DNA of 64,000 nt from contig MU405241.1 of the NCBI GenBank assembly GCA_022836615.1, positions 1-64,000 of the forward strand, written 5' to 3'. Positions 12,983 through 24,321 of the stretch are shown in pieces. How positions within the stretch are numbered: the stretch's first letter is position 1; every line of letters begins with the position of its first letter. The notes beneath the pieces were generated by a model that did not search any database, was not told the origin of the DNA, and saw only the letters and a list, made by a program, of their open reading frames with translations. Origin of the DNA: Annulohypoxylon bovei var. microspora. Lineage: Eukaryota; Ascomycota; Sordariomycetes; Xylariales; Hypoxylaceae. The translations under genes and the position numbers were made by a program.

Positions 12983-13293
12983 TATACACTCGACCCCCTG
13001 AAATAATGTTAGTACGAACCTTATTTTGATACAGATTTACACCAGGGTACCCAAGTAGTGAGCAAGGCTTTGAAACGTATTCTTGAAACATTTAAATTCT
13101 TTAAATTTATTTCCAATGGAAAGAAAGGGTAATATGAGTATAACTTATTTTATAAAAAAAATTATATGTTTTAAGGATGAGATTCTGTGACTTTATTTAG
13201 GATTGAAACTTGGTGTGATACTCAGATCATAGGTGGTTGATAAAGTTACTTTTGCAATTCGTACTAACATTATTTCAGGGGGGCGAGTGTATA
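12983..13293. mobile_element. MITE-like element with 36 bp terminal inverted repeats
   Basis: The ends 12983-13018 and 13258-13293 are inverted copies that match at 35 of 36 positions, beginning TATACACTCG and ending TAGTACGAA. The total length is 311 bp. The AT-rich interior has no open frame of note. The outer TA/TATA could be the TA target duplication typical of Tc1/mariner-type elements. No transposase is present, so it would be non-autonomous. The inverted ends are directly visible; the superfamily is inference. Confidence 0.8.
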
Positions 13294-13650
13294 CATACCA
13301 GTCCAATTACGTCAGTCACATACGCGTTGGAAAGCAGGCGCTACTATTATGGATGAATTATCCATGGATTAGGTATGTACGGCAGCTTCCCCATTGATAA
13401 TGATCTAAACCTACGTGGTAGGTTCACAAGTTGCATACCCCGCCAGGAACTTAGCACGATCCGACATATGTACTACGGTACAATTAACCTAACCAAACTC
13501 AACCTCTTCTTCTAAATTTACCAAACCCGTTTCCTGATTCTTCCAAAGTCCAAAGTCCTGAGATCCCGAGGTCTTCTCTCTCTTAACAAGGAAATGGGAT
13601 GACGTTTGCGCTCACTTAAACCTCTATTGTCTCCATTCAATAGTCTACCT

Positions 13651-13674
13651 CCTACCTACCTACCTACCTACCTA
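13651..13674. repeat. (CCTA)6 microsatellite
   Basis: Six tandem CCTA units, one of many ACCTA/TAGGT-rich patches in the spacers of this window. Confidence 0.9.
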
Positions 13675-14683
13675 GTCTATACCGTCCATCTTTCAGAACA
13701 TTGAAGCATTGAAGCATTATACTATTATCAATTTGTTGCATCGCACAGGGGGGGGGCATACATACAAAACATACAATCTCAGGGTCATAACAAGGGTAGA
13801 TAACCTCAACCTGCATTACATCGTCGTAATTGTTCCTAGGTGATCAGCGCAATATCTCTCTTAGACCCCGGAGATCATGTAAGTGATCAGAAAAGGCCCA
13901 CCCCTTTTCTAGTCTTGTACACTACCTACATCCTCCACTACCTGATAGGTAGAGCCTCTTGCATGTATAGATTGCACTGGTTGTACAATACTGATTGCTG
14001 AATTTATCAAATTGCGACCCATCATTGCCCGTCCTTGCCCGTCCTAGACATTCCCAGCTAATGAATGCACTCTGCAGTCTAATCCTATTCCGAGGCCGCC
14101 TTATTATCACCTAGCCCAGCAGCCCAGCCTCGATCCACGGCCGAGTCAGCCAAGTTGGGTAGCCTACCACATCGCTTTTAGAGCTCTTACGAAACATCAT
14201 TGAGGCGGTACTGGTCTTCTGCCTATCCAGTGCAGTCTATCCAGCCTACCCAGCCTAGGTACCCAGCCTATCCAGTCCGCCGTCCGCCGCATCCATTCCA
14301 AGAAAATTAAATAACACACAAACTTTCTTGTTTCCATATACTTCTTTTCTCTGATTCCGATTCTGTTTTTGTTTTTGTTTTTTTCGAAAGGCAATCTTTG
14401 CCTATATTTCCAAACCTTTCATCGACTTGTATATTTCGGTGTGTTCGGTCTTTCTTTCTATTCCTGCGACACTTAAGACCTCCCTAGTCGGAATTTATTG
14501 TTATCTTCACCGTTGCGACAACCCCACCTTATTACGATCTCTCGGCTTGCAACTTGTCGCATAATCGACCACCCCCCCTTCATCCACCTTCGCGAGTCCC
14601 GACACGGTACGAACGCCACCCTTTCTTGTCACCAAGAAACTGCTTATTGATCCTATCGTTACCTCGAGACTAGACAATTAAAG

Positions 14684-15597
14684 ATGGGAAAATCGTGAGT
14701 CAGACTTGAATTATCTTGCATCATATCCCTTGTCGCGTAAAGAATCCGACAATTCCCTCTCTTTCGTGCAAGAGACGTCGAGGATATATTCCCATTCCCA
14801 TTCCCATTCCCATTCCCATTCCCATTCCCATTCCCATTGTATCCCTTTTTATGAACCAAACAGTTCTGATTAATGCGAATTAATATAGTCAATCGAAGCT
14901 CTCACAGGAGCAGCTAGCCGAACTCCAGAAATCCACGCATTTCGACAAGAAGGAACTGCAGCAATGGTATAAGGGTTGGTTGCCTCCGTGCTCCCCCTCG
15001 CACTGCCATCTCCTGGCTGCGCCCTGCTAGGCGGATATGTGCTCATCATGTGCTAGGCTTCCTAAAGGATTGCCCGTCCGGCATGCTCACGAAAGAAGAA
15101 TTCCAAAAGATTTACCGGCAATTCTTTCCATTCGGTGATCCATCCTCGTTTGCAGATTATGTATTCAATGTCTTTGATTCCGACAAATCTGGCTCGATCG
15201 ATTTCAAAGAGTTTATCTGCGCCCTGAGCGTCACGAGCCGGGGTAAAATGGAGGATAAACTTGACTGGGCTTTCCAATTATATGACATCGACGGCGACGG
15301 CAAGATAAGCTATGACGAGATGTTGAAGATTGTGGAAGCAATCTACAAGATGGTGCGGACATACCCTTCTTAGTGTTACCAATGGTCAATTCCTGCTAAC
15401 ATTGTGATCCGAATTAGGTCGGTTCGATGGTAAAACTCCCCGAAGACGAAGATACCCCGGAGAAGCGTGTCAGAAAGATCTTCCGCATGATGGATAAAGA
15501 TGAGAACGGTAGTCTAGACATGGAAGAGTTCAAGGAGGGCAGCAAACGCGATGAGACCATCGTCTCGGCGCTGTCCTTGTATGACGGGCTAGTGTAA
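14684..15597 (+). CDS. NCS1: Neuronal calcium sensor 1 / frequenin homologue
   Basis: Small myristoylated EF-hand Ca2+ sensor that in fungi activates phosphatidylinositol 4-kinase (Pik1) and affects growth and stress responses. Four exons: 14684-14694, 14889-14974, 15057-15352 and 15418-15597. The product is 190 residues, exactly the usual NCS-1 length. It begins MGKSQSKLS, an N-myristoylation signal with Gly2. EF1 is degenerate (CPSG). EF2 (Asp73-Glu84), EF3 (Asp109-Glu120) and EF4 (Asp157-Glu168) have intact ligand residues. The first coding exon is only 11 nt. Intron 1 (194 bp, GTGAGT) contains an ATTCCC array. The start was chosen because only this ATG gives the conserved N-terminus. Confidence 0.95.
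14788..14838. repeat. (ATTCCC)8.5 hexanucleotide array in NCS-1 intron 1
   Basis: Eight full ATTCCC units plus a half, without interruption, inside the first intron. It is probably length-polymorphic. On the other strand it reads as a Gly-Asn repeat, which I do not regard as coding. Confidence 0.95.
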
Positions 15598-17776
15598 TCC
15601 CCTTTAGTCTAATCAGGAGAGAATGGACAGAAATGAAGTGCTCCAGAGCAAGGAACTTTAGGAACAGGGCCGGGCAAGGAGTATAGGCCGAAAAACAGAA
15701 AGAAAAAATGGCGACGGCGCCGTATTGAGAGTTCCGGATTTGGAGGATTATTGCCAATGTGTTATTTTTCCCTTTCCTCTATCTCCTACAACGGGCTTCT
15801 ATTCAGCAAGAGAAAGGATAAACGCGGTTGTACGTCGACCCAGGTCCCGATATTAACATTCTGGATAAAAGTAGTCCAACGTGATGGTCAAGCATCGACT
15901 ACAACGCCGCGTCTTTTGAAACCGAGACCCAGGCACGGCTACTTATATTCGCTCTCCTGGTTGCTTCGGGATGTTCCAGGTGGCCATGAGCGAGGCGCAG
16001 CAGGTAGCGTCTAGATAGGCGATCTATATAAGATTAGACGTCAGTGCCACTTATCATATTAGACAGTGATCATGATGATACCTCGCATCCATCCTTGTGC
16101 TTGGTTTAATCTAGTCTGTTTCAAGAGCGGCTGTGTCTCGACGGTTGACTCGGCTTCACGCATCTGCGGTAGGTGTCGTCAACTACGGGAAGCACATGGA
16201 AGGCTTAGACCACTTGGCTGCTTAGGAGCCGATGCTACAGTGTACAAGGATATATAGCCCAAGCTGCCGAAACGACCCGGTAGTTTGGTTGACGTACAAG
16301 GAGTGCTATATATGCATGATAAAGGAGTTGGTGTGTATAGGAAGGATTCAGAACTCTCCGGTATTGGTCACGAGACTCAGGGAACAACCTGGATATACGT
16401 CTTGTCAGGTCATGGCTACAGGCTAAGCTAGCTGTGAGTTGTGAGTGTAAGAGCTAGTATATGCAAGCTGTACGAAGAACCATATCTTACTTAAAGTTGG
16501 ACGTTCTTGAGTGAGTACCTACCTCAGTATACTGAAAAACGAGAAAAGACCTTGTCTACCTACATATATAGACTGACGGAACAAGCCGGGAAGAATTAAA
16601 GCAGGAAACTACTTGTTGCAACGTGACATGTACGTGTCTAAGATCTTCAAGTCACAGACGCTGCTGTTCAGAAACTACCTAACAGGCGAGGCGTATAGCC
16701 TGTTGGTGTGTGTAGCTCCTAATTAGAAGATAGGAGTAACTAAACCTAATATTTAAGACTTATAACTACCTATTTAAAACCTCCTTTTCAAGCCTAGCAA
16801 TACCAGTGATGGAAAGACTACGAATCAAATACTTAGGTAGGGTCGTAAACTGGGTATATACTCATACTTACATCAAGAATGCTTACTATAACATAACACA
16901 AAGCAACATATTTCGGCTCTTCCTGATTAAGCATATACTCAGGTATGAAATGAAAGATAAATATATATAACTATTTACAAATCTTGTCACATAACTATAA
17001 TTGCAATTATAGATCTTGTTATATTAATAAAATAAAACTTAACTATCTCTAATTACGTTAATTGTGTTTTATACTAAAATTATAAATACCTACATATGGT
17101 CATCACGAGATATAGAAAACACAAACTAAAAGGACTAAACATGCCAAAAAGGTAGTATAAACCTGGTTGAATAGCATATGCCATTGCCAGTCCACGACCG
17201 CTAGCCCTCCTATAGCCTAGGCGACAAAGACACATGGCATATGTCAAGACCCAGAGCCTTTTGGCGTAGAGCGCTATACCCGTTCCAAAGGCCTTTCATA
17301 CCAAGAGACAAATCCCCTTACCTCGTTCTAGTAACGGCCTAACCCCTAGCCTCGGTGGGATCCCCACTACGCCCGCAAGCCTCGGTTGCGCCTGGGCGTC
17401 TATACATACAGCAGCACACACATATAGGTAGATAGAACACGCCATACATGCGAAGCACAATCATTTATTCCTTGAACCCAGCTTACGCCCCAGCTACATA
17501 GTTAAAAGGGGCGAGCCTTTACAATCTTAACCCCTCTAGAGATGTATACGTACATGAACACGGCGCTCAGGCAATAGAACTCATCGCGATAGACAACTCC
17601 GACCCGTGAAAGAAGAAGGAAGAATAAGAAAAAAAGAACGCAACGCAACGTCATTTCGTCTCGTCAGCTCTAAGTCGCAGCCTTGTCACATGCGACGCCG
17701 CATACGTGAGTCTATCCTTATATCTCAAGACCCCTAACCGGACCTCGACCATGTCAACCTATGCAGTACTGAGCGT
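15598..17776. other. Convergent spacer between NCS-1 and acyl-CoA synthetase
   Basis: 2.18 kb between the two 3' ends. No gene seen. 16730-17160 is strongly AT-rich with many TAGGTA/TACCTA words. The last few hundred bases should be the synthetase 3' UTR. Confidence 0.6.
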
Positions 17777-19993
17777 CTAGCTTGAGGAGCTGTAAGCCGC
17801 CTTCACCTCATTCTCGTACTTGCTGAGGATGCCCTTTCGGTTAAGCTTCTGGGCAGCAGTCACGAGGTTCTGCGAGTAGTGGTTAGCTAAGATGTCAGCT
17901 TAAAGGGAGATATCGGAGACTTACGTTGTATGGCGTCCACTCCTCATCCGACATGGCAACTCCCTCGATGATTTCGATGCCGGATAGGCCACCAGCTCGT
18001 CCCGCGTTTTGCAATTCCCGCAGCACAACGCCGTTCAGCTTCTTGTTGTGAACAAGCTCTTCGATGCTTCCCCCTTGTATCCCGTTATCCGCGGCCAGTT
18101 GCTTTAGAGCGGGTTCTGCGGGCACGATAATTGCGATAGGCTTGGCCTTTGACTGGTCTGCGTATACGCAGATGTTGGCCACAACATGGGCTGACCGGTA
18201 TATGGCCTCGAGCTTCTCCAGCGCGATGTACTCGCCGTTCAAAGTCTTAACCAAGTTCTTCTTGCGGTCGATAATCTTCAGGTGACCGCTGGGGTCCCAT
18301 TCACCAATGTCTCCCGACTTGAACCAGCCGCCGGGGGCTATGTTCTCTTGGGTCTCCTTTTCGTTCTGGTAGTATTCTTCTGCGACACTTGCGCCTCGGA
18401 TCCAGATCTCTCCTTGCGGGTTTGGCTTGTTGGTCGCATAGTAACCCGCATCTGGGAAGTCGACGAGTTTGACCTCGATGCATGCAGGCATCGCACCGAT
18501 CGTCTCGGATGACCACTCCTGGGGGTTCATGAGAGCACCCATGGCATTAGTCTCCGTGAGACCGTAACCGATGATCATAGGGGCGATGGCCATGGAAATG
18601 AATCGTTGCGTGTCCTTTGCAACAGGACCGCCACCGTTCAGACAGAGCTTGAGCCGTCCACCAGTGGCTTCCTTAATCTTCCTGAACACAACAGAATCAA
18701 GTACGCTAGTTCCGGGTAGGCCAGTCGCCAATAGCCTACCCTTCAATGCTAACGAGCCCCAAAATAGGTTCTGCGCGATCGCCCCTTGGGAAGCGACCTT
18801 GGCAGCGATTCCTTTCTTGACCGACTCCCAGACTGCGGGCACACCAACAAGGATAGAGGGCTTGAACTCGCGAATGTCGCCAGCACAGTGGCGGACCGAG
18901 GTATCGGATAGTGTTTTGGGGTTTCCGTACCCCATAGTAGAGCCCCAATAAAGAGATGCATTCTCGAAGACAAGCTCGAGAATGTGGGCCAAGGGAAGAT
19001 ATGTCAATAAGCTATCGCCCGGACCAACAAACGGCTGGACAACAACACTGACACCGGCAACTATCCACCAAATCAGTTTCGCGTAGCCTCACTCTAGGGA
19101 CGATACTTACCAGCAGCGATGATGTTCCTGTGTTTCAGGGGGACACCCTTAGGAGTACCGGTGGATCCCGATGTGTACATAATACAGCAAAGGTCTTCGG
19201 GGGTGGGAGGTACGGGATCGATGGGATCCTCTCTGCCGAGCTTCTCCAATTCCTTAAAGCTCTTGACGGTGATGTGAGGGTAGTTGCTCTTCAAGTTGTT
19301 CATGTGCTCCGGTCTGACCTGGTGTTGGTTATTCCAGATGACATAACGCACTTCGGTAGCATCCTTGAGAACGTTGCCGAGCGTAGGTAGCAGATGGGGG
19401 TCCAGGAAGATTGCCTTGGCACCGGTTGCAACCATGGAATGTCTCAACCCTTCCTCGCCGAGCGTGTCGTAAGCAGTAACAATAGGCATCGATTGGGAAG
19501 CGGCAGCATGCGATGTGGCGAGCCAGTTGGAGCTCGTGGCAGCGAAGATGTGAACTTTGTCCCCCTTGTTCATACCGAGCCTCCTCAGGCCAGAACCAAG
19601 GTTCAGGACCAACTTCTCGAAATCGTTGAAGGTAAGGTATTCGTAGGGACCGAGTTCGAAGAATGTCCAGGCCTTGTCCACCTCCTGTTCGGCGCCATCC
19701 ACTATCCTCTTGACCTTCTTAGTCTCTTGGTGGGTGCGAACAAGGCGTCGAGAGCCCATAGCCTTTGCGTTGCCATATTTAGCTACGCTCACACGTAGAA
19801 GCTCGTAGATGGTACTGATATCATCGGAAGGTTTTGAGATAAGTCCGTCGGCTGTTAGGGGATGTCGGCGTGGTTTCGTCTCTCCCTCGATGGCTTCGGC
19901 TCCGGGCGACTCGATGGAATACGGGGTTTTCGCGGTAGCTTTAGGTTGAAGGGCTAAATTCCTTAGCTTGGATTCACGCCACTCGGCCGTCAT
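17777..19993 (-). CDS. FAA1: Long-chain fatty acyl-CoA synthetase (FAA1/FAA4 type)
   Basis: AMP-forming ligase (EC 6.2.1.3) that converts long-chain fatty acids to acyl-CoA for lipid synthesis, protein acylation and oxidation. Three exons: 19993-19111, 19060-17925 and 17869-17777, with introns of 50 and 55 bp, both GTAAGT. The product is 703 residues, against 700 for yeast Faa1. The AMP-binding P-loop YTSGSTGTPKGV is at about 273-284. Further motifs are YLPLAHILE, GYGLTETN, the Asp/Arg adenylation loop WFKSGDIGEW...IIDRKKN and LNGEYIALEKLE. The last exon encodes 30 residues with the usual RKGILSKYENEV tail. There is no C-terminal SKL-like signal, so a peroxisomal matrix location is unlikely. 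FAA1 versus FAA4 cannot be told apart here. Confidence 0.94.
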
Positions 19994-21163
19994 GGTTATT
20001 TGTTCTTTATCACGGAATTGGAATTTCGGAAGTTTGAAGGTTTAGAAGTTTGTTGAGGAGCTTGTCAGACTGTGATGCAGACGAGCGGCGATGATGGATT
20101 AGTTGTGGTGTTTATGTAACAAGATGTGGCGGGAGGGCCGGGGCGGGTAGGATGAGAGACAGATGACGACTATCTGGTATAATTATAAGGAAGGAGTTAA
20201 TAGAAATCGATAGGTTGCTGCCTAGGAACGGTAGGTATGATCGTAATGTTATGAAGAAGGGTTGAAGAAAGCTTGGTGGTTTCCTTGATGATTTCCTTGG
20301 TGGATTCTTGGTTCCTGTAAGCTCGAAGATGCCAAGCGTCTTTTTTGGGGCATTCCAATGGGGATTTAGTCCTCAGGTCCTCTCACCTTCCCAGGCCTGT
20401 CCCATGACGACACTAGTGTTGCTCCACTTCCAATAAACCTTGCCAAATTGAGCTCATTGAGGTGGTCTGGATGCCGAAACTTGATCCACAGGGACGGCAC
20501 TAGATTAACTTTGTTACAATCCGTCTAAACTTTCAACAACTTCAATTACCTAACTGTACCTAACTACCTAATACTAAGCTTACAATTCGGTATAATGTTT
20601 TTCTCATTTTCTTCTTCACTTTTTTTCTAGCTAGTATCTATCATACCTAGATGTTATACATATACATACACACATATCTACGTCTGTCTTGTCGTTTCAT
20701 CTTTCATTAGCGAAGGCGAAGTGAACGGATCATATTTTTTTTCGGCTTGTTCCCCAACAATTGGCCATAAAACAACAACGTTGCAGTCACAGATTCCCAT
20801 CTACATACCATAGTACTACCACCACCCAACCAACGCATAGTATATTATCGGAGTTCGGATCAGGTTACATTAGAAGACGAACAATTTGTTTAGTACGTCC
20901 AGGACAACTTCGCCAAGACACTGCAAACCCTACCAGCTGTACTTAGCTAACATCAAATAAGCCGCAACTTATAATAGAAAAGTTTCAGATGATCTACAAG
21001 ATCTTCAAGAAGCTGGACACGTAATTTTTGTAAGCGGCACATTGATTGCCTACATATATAACATGCAGCACTCACCTACCACGAATCAAAATGCATTTCA
21101 CCTAACATGTGGCTGTAGCACTTGCGCGTCGGAGGACTCTAACGGTAGTGCGGCTAAATCATT
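19994..21163. promoter_or_regulatory. Divergent spacer, acyl-CoA synthetase / RKM5
   Basis: 1.17 kb between two divergent start codons, so both promoters lie here. CT-rich and AT-rich blocks alternate around 20520-20760. I found no CCGAGG/CCTCGG fatty-acid response element of the FarA type by eye. No gene seen. Confidence 0.55.
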
Positions 21164-22123
21164 ATGGCTTTTGGTTGCTTATTTGATCGCCTCGGATCAG
21201 AGATATTAGATCCAGACGAAGGCAAGATTGGAATCGGCATCCCGCTCTCTCAGACCCCGACCTCCTCAACTAACACGGCATTGCTAGAAACCTTCTTACT
21301 ATTCTCTCAGGACATCCCGTCTCAAAATCTAGGATTCGTGGACCCTCGATCAACCACGTTGGATCTCAACATTGCTGGCAAAGACTACGTAATTCACCAA
21401 TCCCCAACCATTCTCAACCGTCCGGGAAGCACCACTGGCGCTGTCGTATGGAAAGTCACACCGCTCGTGGCCGATTGGTTGGCCCGTTCCGATAATCTTC
21501 TCTGGACATCTGGCATCCTATCATCCTCTTCCAGCGTCTTGGAGCTGGGTTGTGGAATATCCGGCCTCGTGGGATTGGTGCTTGCACCGTCACTTGCAAG
21601 ATATACCTTGACAGACCAGTCGTATGTTGCGAAACTTGTAGAAAAAAATATTAATGAAAACAGACTTCTGCATAAACCGAGTACGACCTCTCAAAGACGT
21701 AAAGGAAAGTCTTTGGTTGTTCAATCTAAAGTTGAGTTACGATTCTTACCTCTCGATTGGGAGCTAGATGAAGTTACATCATCACTCACCGGAGATAATA
21801 AGGTTAAGAGCTTCGACGTTGTTGTTGCTTGCGATTGTATCTACAATGATACTCTAATTCAACCTCTAGTGCAAACTTGCGCTGACGTATGCGAATTAAG
21901 ATCAGCAGATAAAAACGCCACCGATAAGCCATCTATCTGTTTAGTCGCACAACAACTCAGGGACCCGGAGATATTTGAAGGCTGGATCAGGGAGTTCAGT
22001 AGATATTTCCGGGTATGGCGTATACCTGATAACGCCTTAACTGAGGAACTGCGATCGAATCCCGGCTTCGTGGTTCATCTAGGTATATTGAGAGATGCAG
22101 CGGAGATACGCAATCAATCGTAA
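21164..22123 (+). CDS. RKM5: Ribosomal protein lysine methyltransferase, RKM5 type
   Basis: Class I SAM-dependent methyltransferase of the METTL21-like family. Yeast Rkm5 monomethylates ribosomal protein L1 (uL1). Single exon, 319 residues. SAM motif I is VLELGCGISG (125-134). The DxxY-type substrate motif lies in VVVACDCIYND. The N-terminal region QNLGFVDPRSTTLDLNIAG and TGAVVWKVTPL are typical of filamentous-fungal RKM5. Start ATG 21164 precedes the conserved FDRLGSEILDPDE and no in-frame ATG precedes it nearby. Substrate is inferred from the yeast enzyme. Confidence 0.9.
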   Translation: MAFGCLFDRLGSEILDPDEGKIGIGIPLSQTPTSSTNTALLETFLLFSQDIPSQNLGFVDPRSTTLDLNIAGKDYVIHQSPTILNRPGSTTGAVVWKVTPLVADWLARSDNLLWTSGILSSSSSVLELGCGISGLVGLVLAPSLARYTLTDQSYVAKLVEKNINENRLLHKPSTTSQRRKGKSLVVQSKVELRFLPLDWELDEVTSSLTGDNKVKSFDVVVACDCIYNDTLIQPLVQTCADVCELRSADKNATDKPSICLVAQQLRDPEIFEGWIREFSRYFRVWRIPDNALTEELRSNPGFVVHLGILRDAAEIRNQS

Positions 22124-24321
22124 TCCGCAACGTAATGCCCATCCCTCGTTCAGTTAGAATCATCCCTTCGTATATGCGTGCCTCGTTCGACCTTCTATGG
22201 AATCCAAATGAAGACCAAGCTATTAGCACCCGTTCAAACCGAAGGATCCTGCCGCACCGTCCAATGAATGTAGGGGGGTTACCCCGAACAACCCGGCCCG
22301 GAATATCCCTACGTTGTTCCCAGGCCATCTTCGTAGTTCGCTAAATCCGGACATTGAAATGTTATCACGCAGTCGTCAAGAATGTGGTCTCACATGGAGG
22401 CTCAAGTGACCATGTGTCTAAGACTAACAGGAACAGGGACTCTTATGATGACGTACTAGTAGTCTTCGCTGGTATCTTGCATAAGAAACTCCGCGATATC
22501 TTAGTAATCATTTAGACGAGCTGTATCATGCATACCAGACAGGACCCTTAACTTAGGGGACTATCCATCGTTACCTCCTCTCGGCTACTACGCAAAGACC
22601 CTTAACGTCGAAACGGTCCTACATAAATTACTTTATATGCCAGTTGAGTGTATCGTATAAACAAGCCAGCAGCGTCGGAACGAGACACGCCGAGACCCAA
22701 AGGGACCGGCCCGCATGAGTGGTAACGTGCTGCAGATCCCGAGGGGACGGCGAGCCTATGAAGCCTAGAAGGTAATATAAAGAGTCTAGGACTGCCCTGT
22801 TTACTAACATGCCGATGTGGGATAATTCGACCACCTAATATTCTCCACTCATCCGTCCGGGGGACATTATACTTGTCACATATTAGCTCCTGTTACAACA
22901 CTTGCATCTCCCACTATCCGGGTATGTCTGGTCAGCTACAAGACGAACGCCGCTGGATTTATATTCGAGAACGCCACGCACAGAACTGCCGGCATGGCGT
23001 CACATTTCGACTGCCGACGCGGTGATACTCAAACCTGCATACCTGAAGACTAATGCCAACGCCTTTTCTCATATAGGTATATGAAACCCCAAATTCCCCA
23101 AGGACATGTGAGCGTGATGGTCTGTACAGGTTACTATTCTTTGCGTGCTGGTCGGAATTTGATGGGCTATGTCTTACTTTCTCTTCCTCGACGTTACCCG
23201 AAAAGGGTATTGAAAGATACTGATAGGGGCGGTTTGATCTTAAGCTCGAGGAGATGCGAACCGGTGACCGGCAGATACTTATCACATCCCATCTGATCAT
23301 TACTCGATATTCCCGGGGTTTTCTATATCCCAGGCGGGAAGACCGAGACATATTGCTACATACCCAGCAACCTAGCAACCCCCCATTCGTCTGCCGAACC
23401 GGGCCACACCGCCGCCACCCGCGTCACGAGTCCGCAGCAGTGTGCGAGGACGTCTAACGAGAGCTAGTACATAGCTAGCAAGACGGCGAAACCAATACCT
23501 CCGACGCCCAGCAGTAACTCCCATCCCGGCAGCCCCACCGTCATTGACGAGCGCGCAAAAATCCCTGTGTGGGATTCTAAATTCCCAGATAAAGGAGAAG
23601 CCACGATCACATGCCTGGGCCCTCACCAACCGCAGGCCCCTGCGTCGCAGCCCCTTCCCGTTGGGCGCCGACGAGGCAGGCTGCGCAGAGCGGCATGCAG
23701 CACCAAAGCACGGTTGGGAATTAGGCCTGTACCAGCTCGCTCCCGGCGGCGCAACCGTGCCCACGTTTTTTGCTGCGGTACCACGCACACCACGTTCCCC
23801 AGCGGACGGTTCCCGTCGTTCGGTAACACTGCATCTTGGCAGCTCACCAGCTCGTTAGCTCGGTGCCTCGCGAAGCCCCCGCGGACAAAACAGCTCAGCC
23901 GCCAATCAGGAACGAGAAACACAAATATAGGTAGGCAGGCCAAATCATTGAGGTAAATATATTGGTATATTTTGACATTCACATACACTGCCAACTTCTG
24001 TTGTTGCAATGGTACCTACTACTTACTGTCCTGGATATCTGGGGGAAAAGAGAGAGGATAAACATGCCAGAAAAAAAAAACCTCCAAAAAAAAAACGACC
24101 ATTAGAGTAAAAAATTCCGTCCAACATGCGATGTGTGTGACATAACATTGTACAAAGATAACGACGCTAAATTCCAGCACCGCTAACGCCTAGCTGTGAA
24201 TCCGATGTCCTTTCCCCCTTCGTGAACCCCCCTGAGACGCCCCGGTTCAAAATTCACCGCGGTAGATACGGTTAGGTATCACTCTTCCCCTCCAACCTGG
24301 CTCCGATCGACTGGTGGAAGT
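22124..24321. other. Convergent spacer, RKM5 / C6 factor
   Basis: 2.2 kb with no supportable gene. 23370-23900 is clearly GC-richer than its flanks and open in several frames at once, which is what GC-rich DNA does by chance. No frame gives a known domain. The A-rich run near 24070-24100 is close to the C6-factor stop and may be in its 3' UTR. Confidence 0.55.

Larger units (their letters stand above)
11834..14683. other. Intergenic region between CDC45 and NCS-1
   Basis: 2.85 kb without a recognisable gene. It holds the CDC45 3' end, the MITE-like element at 12983-13293, a (CCTA)6 run at 13651-13674, a CCAGCCTA-type repeat near 14225-14280, and CT-rich DNA typical of a fungal promoter before NCS-1. 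A GC-richer patch at 12290-12510 differs from its surroundings but gives no identifiable product. Confidence 0.6.

Noticed and set aside
14659..14892. Minus-strand frame with a Gly-Asn repeat
   Set aside because: It is the reverse reading of the ATTCCC array in NCS-1 intron 1 and has no other coding feature.
23372..23858. Overlapping frames on both strands in the GC-rich patch
   Set aside because: Open in several frames at once because stops are rare in GC-rich DNA. No domain or splice structure supports any of them.
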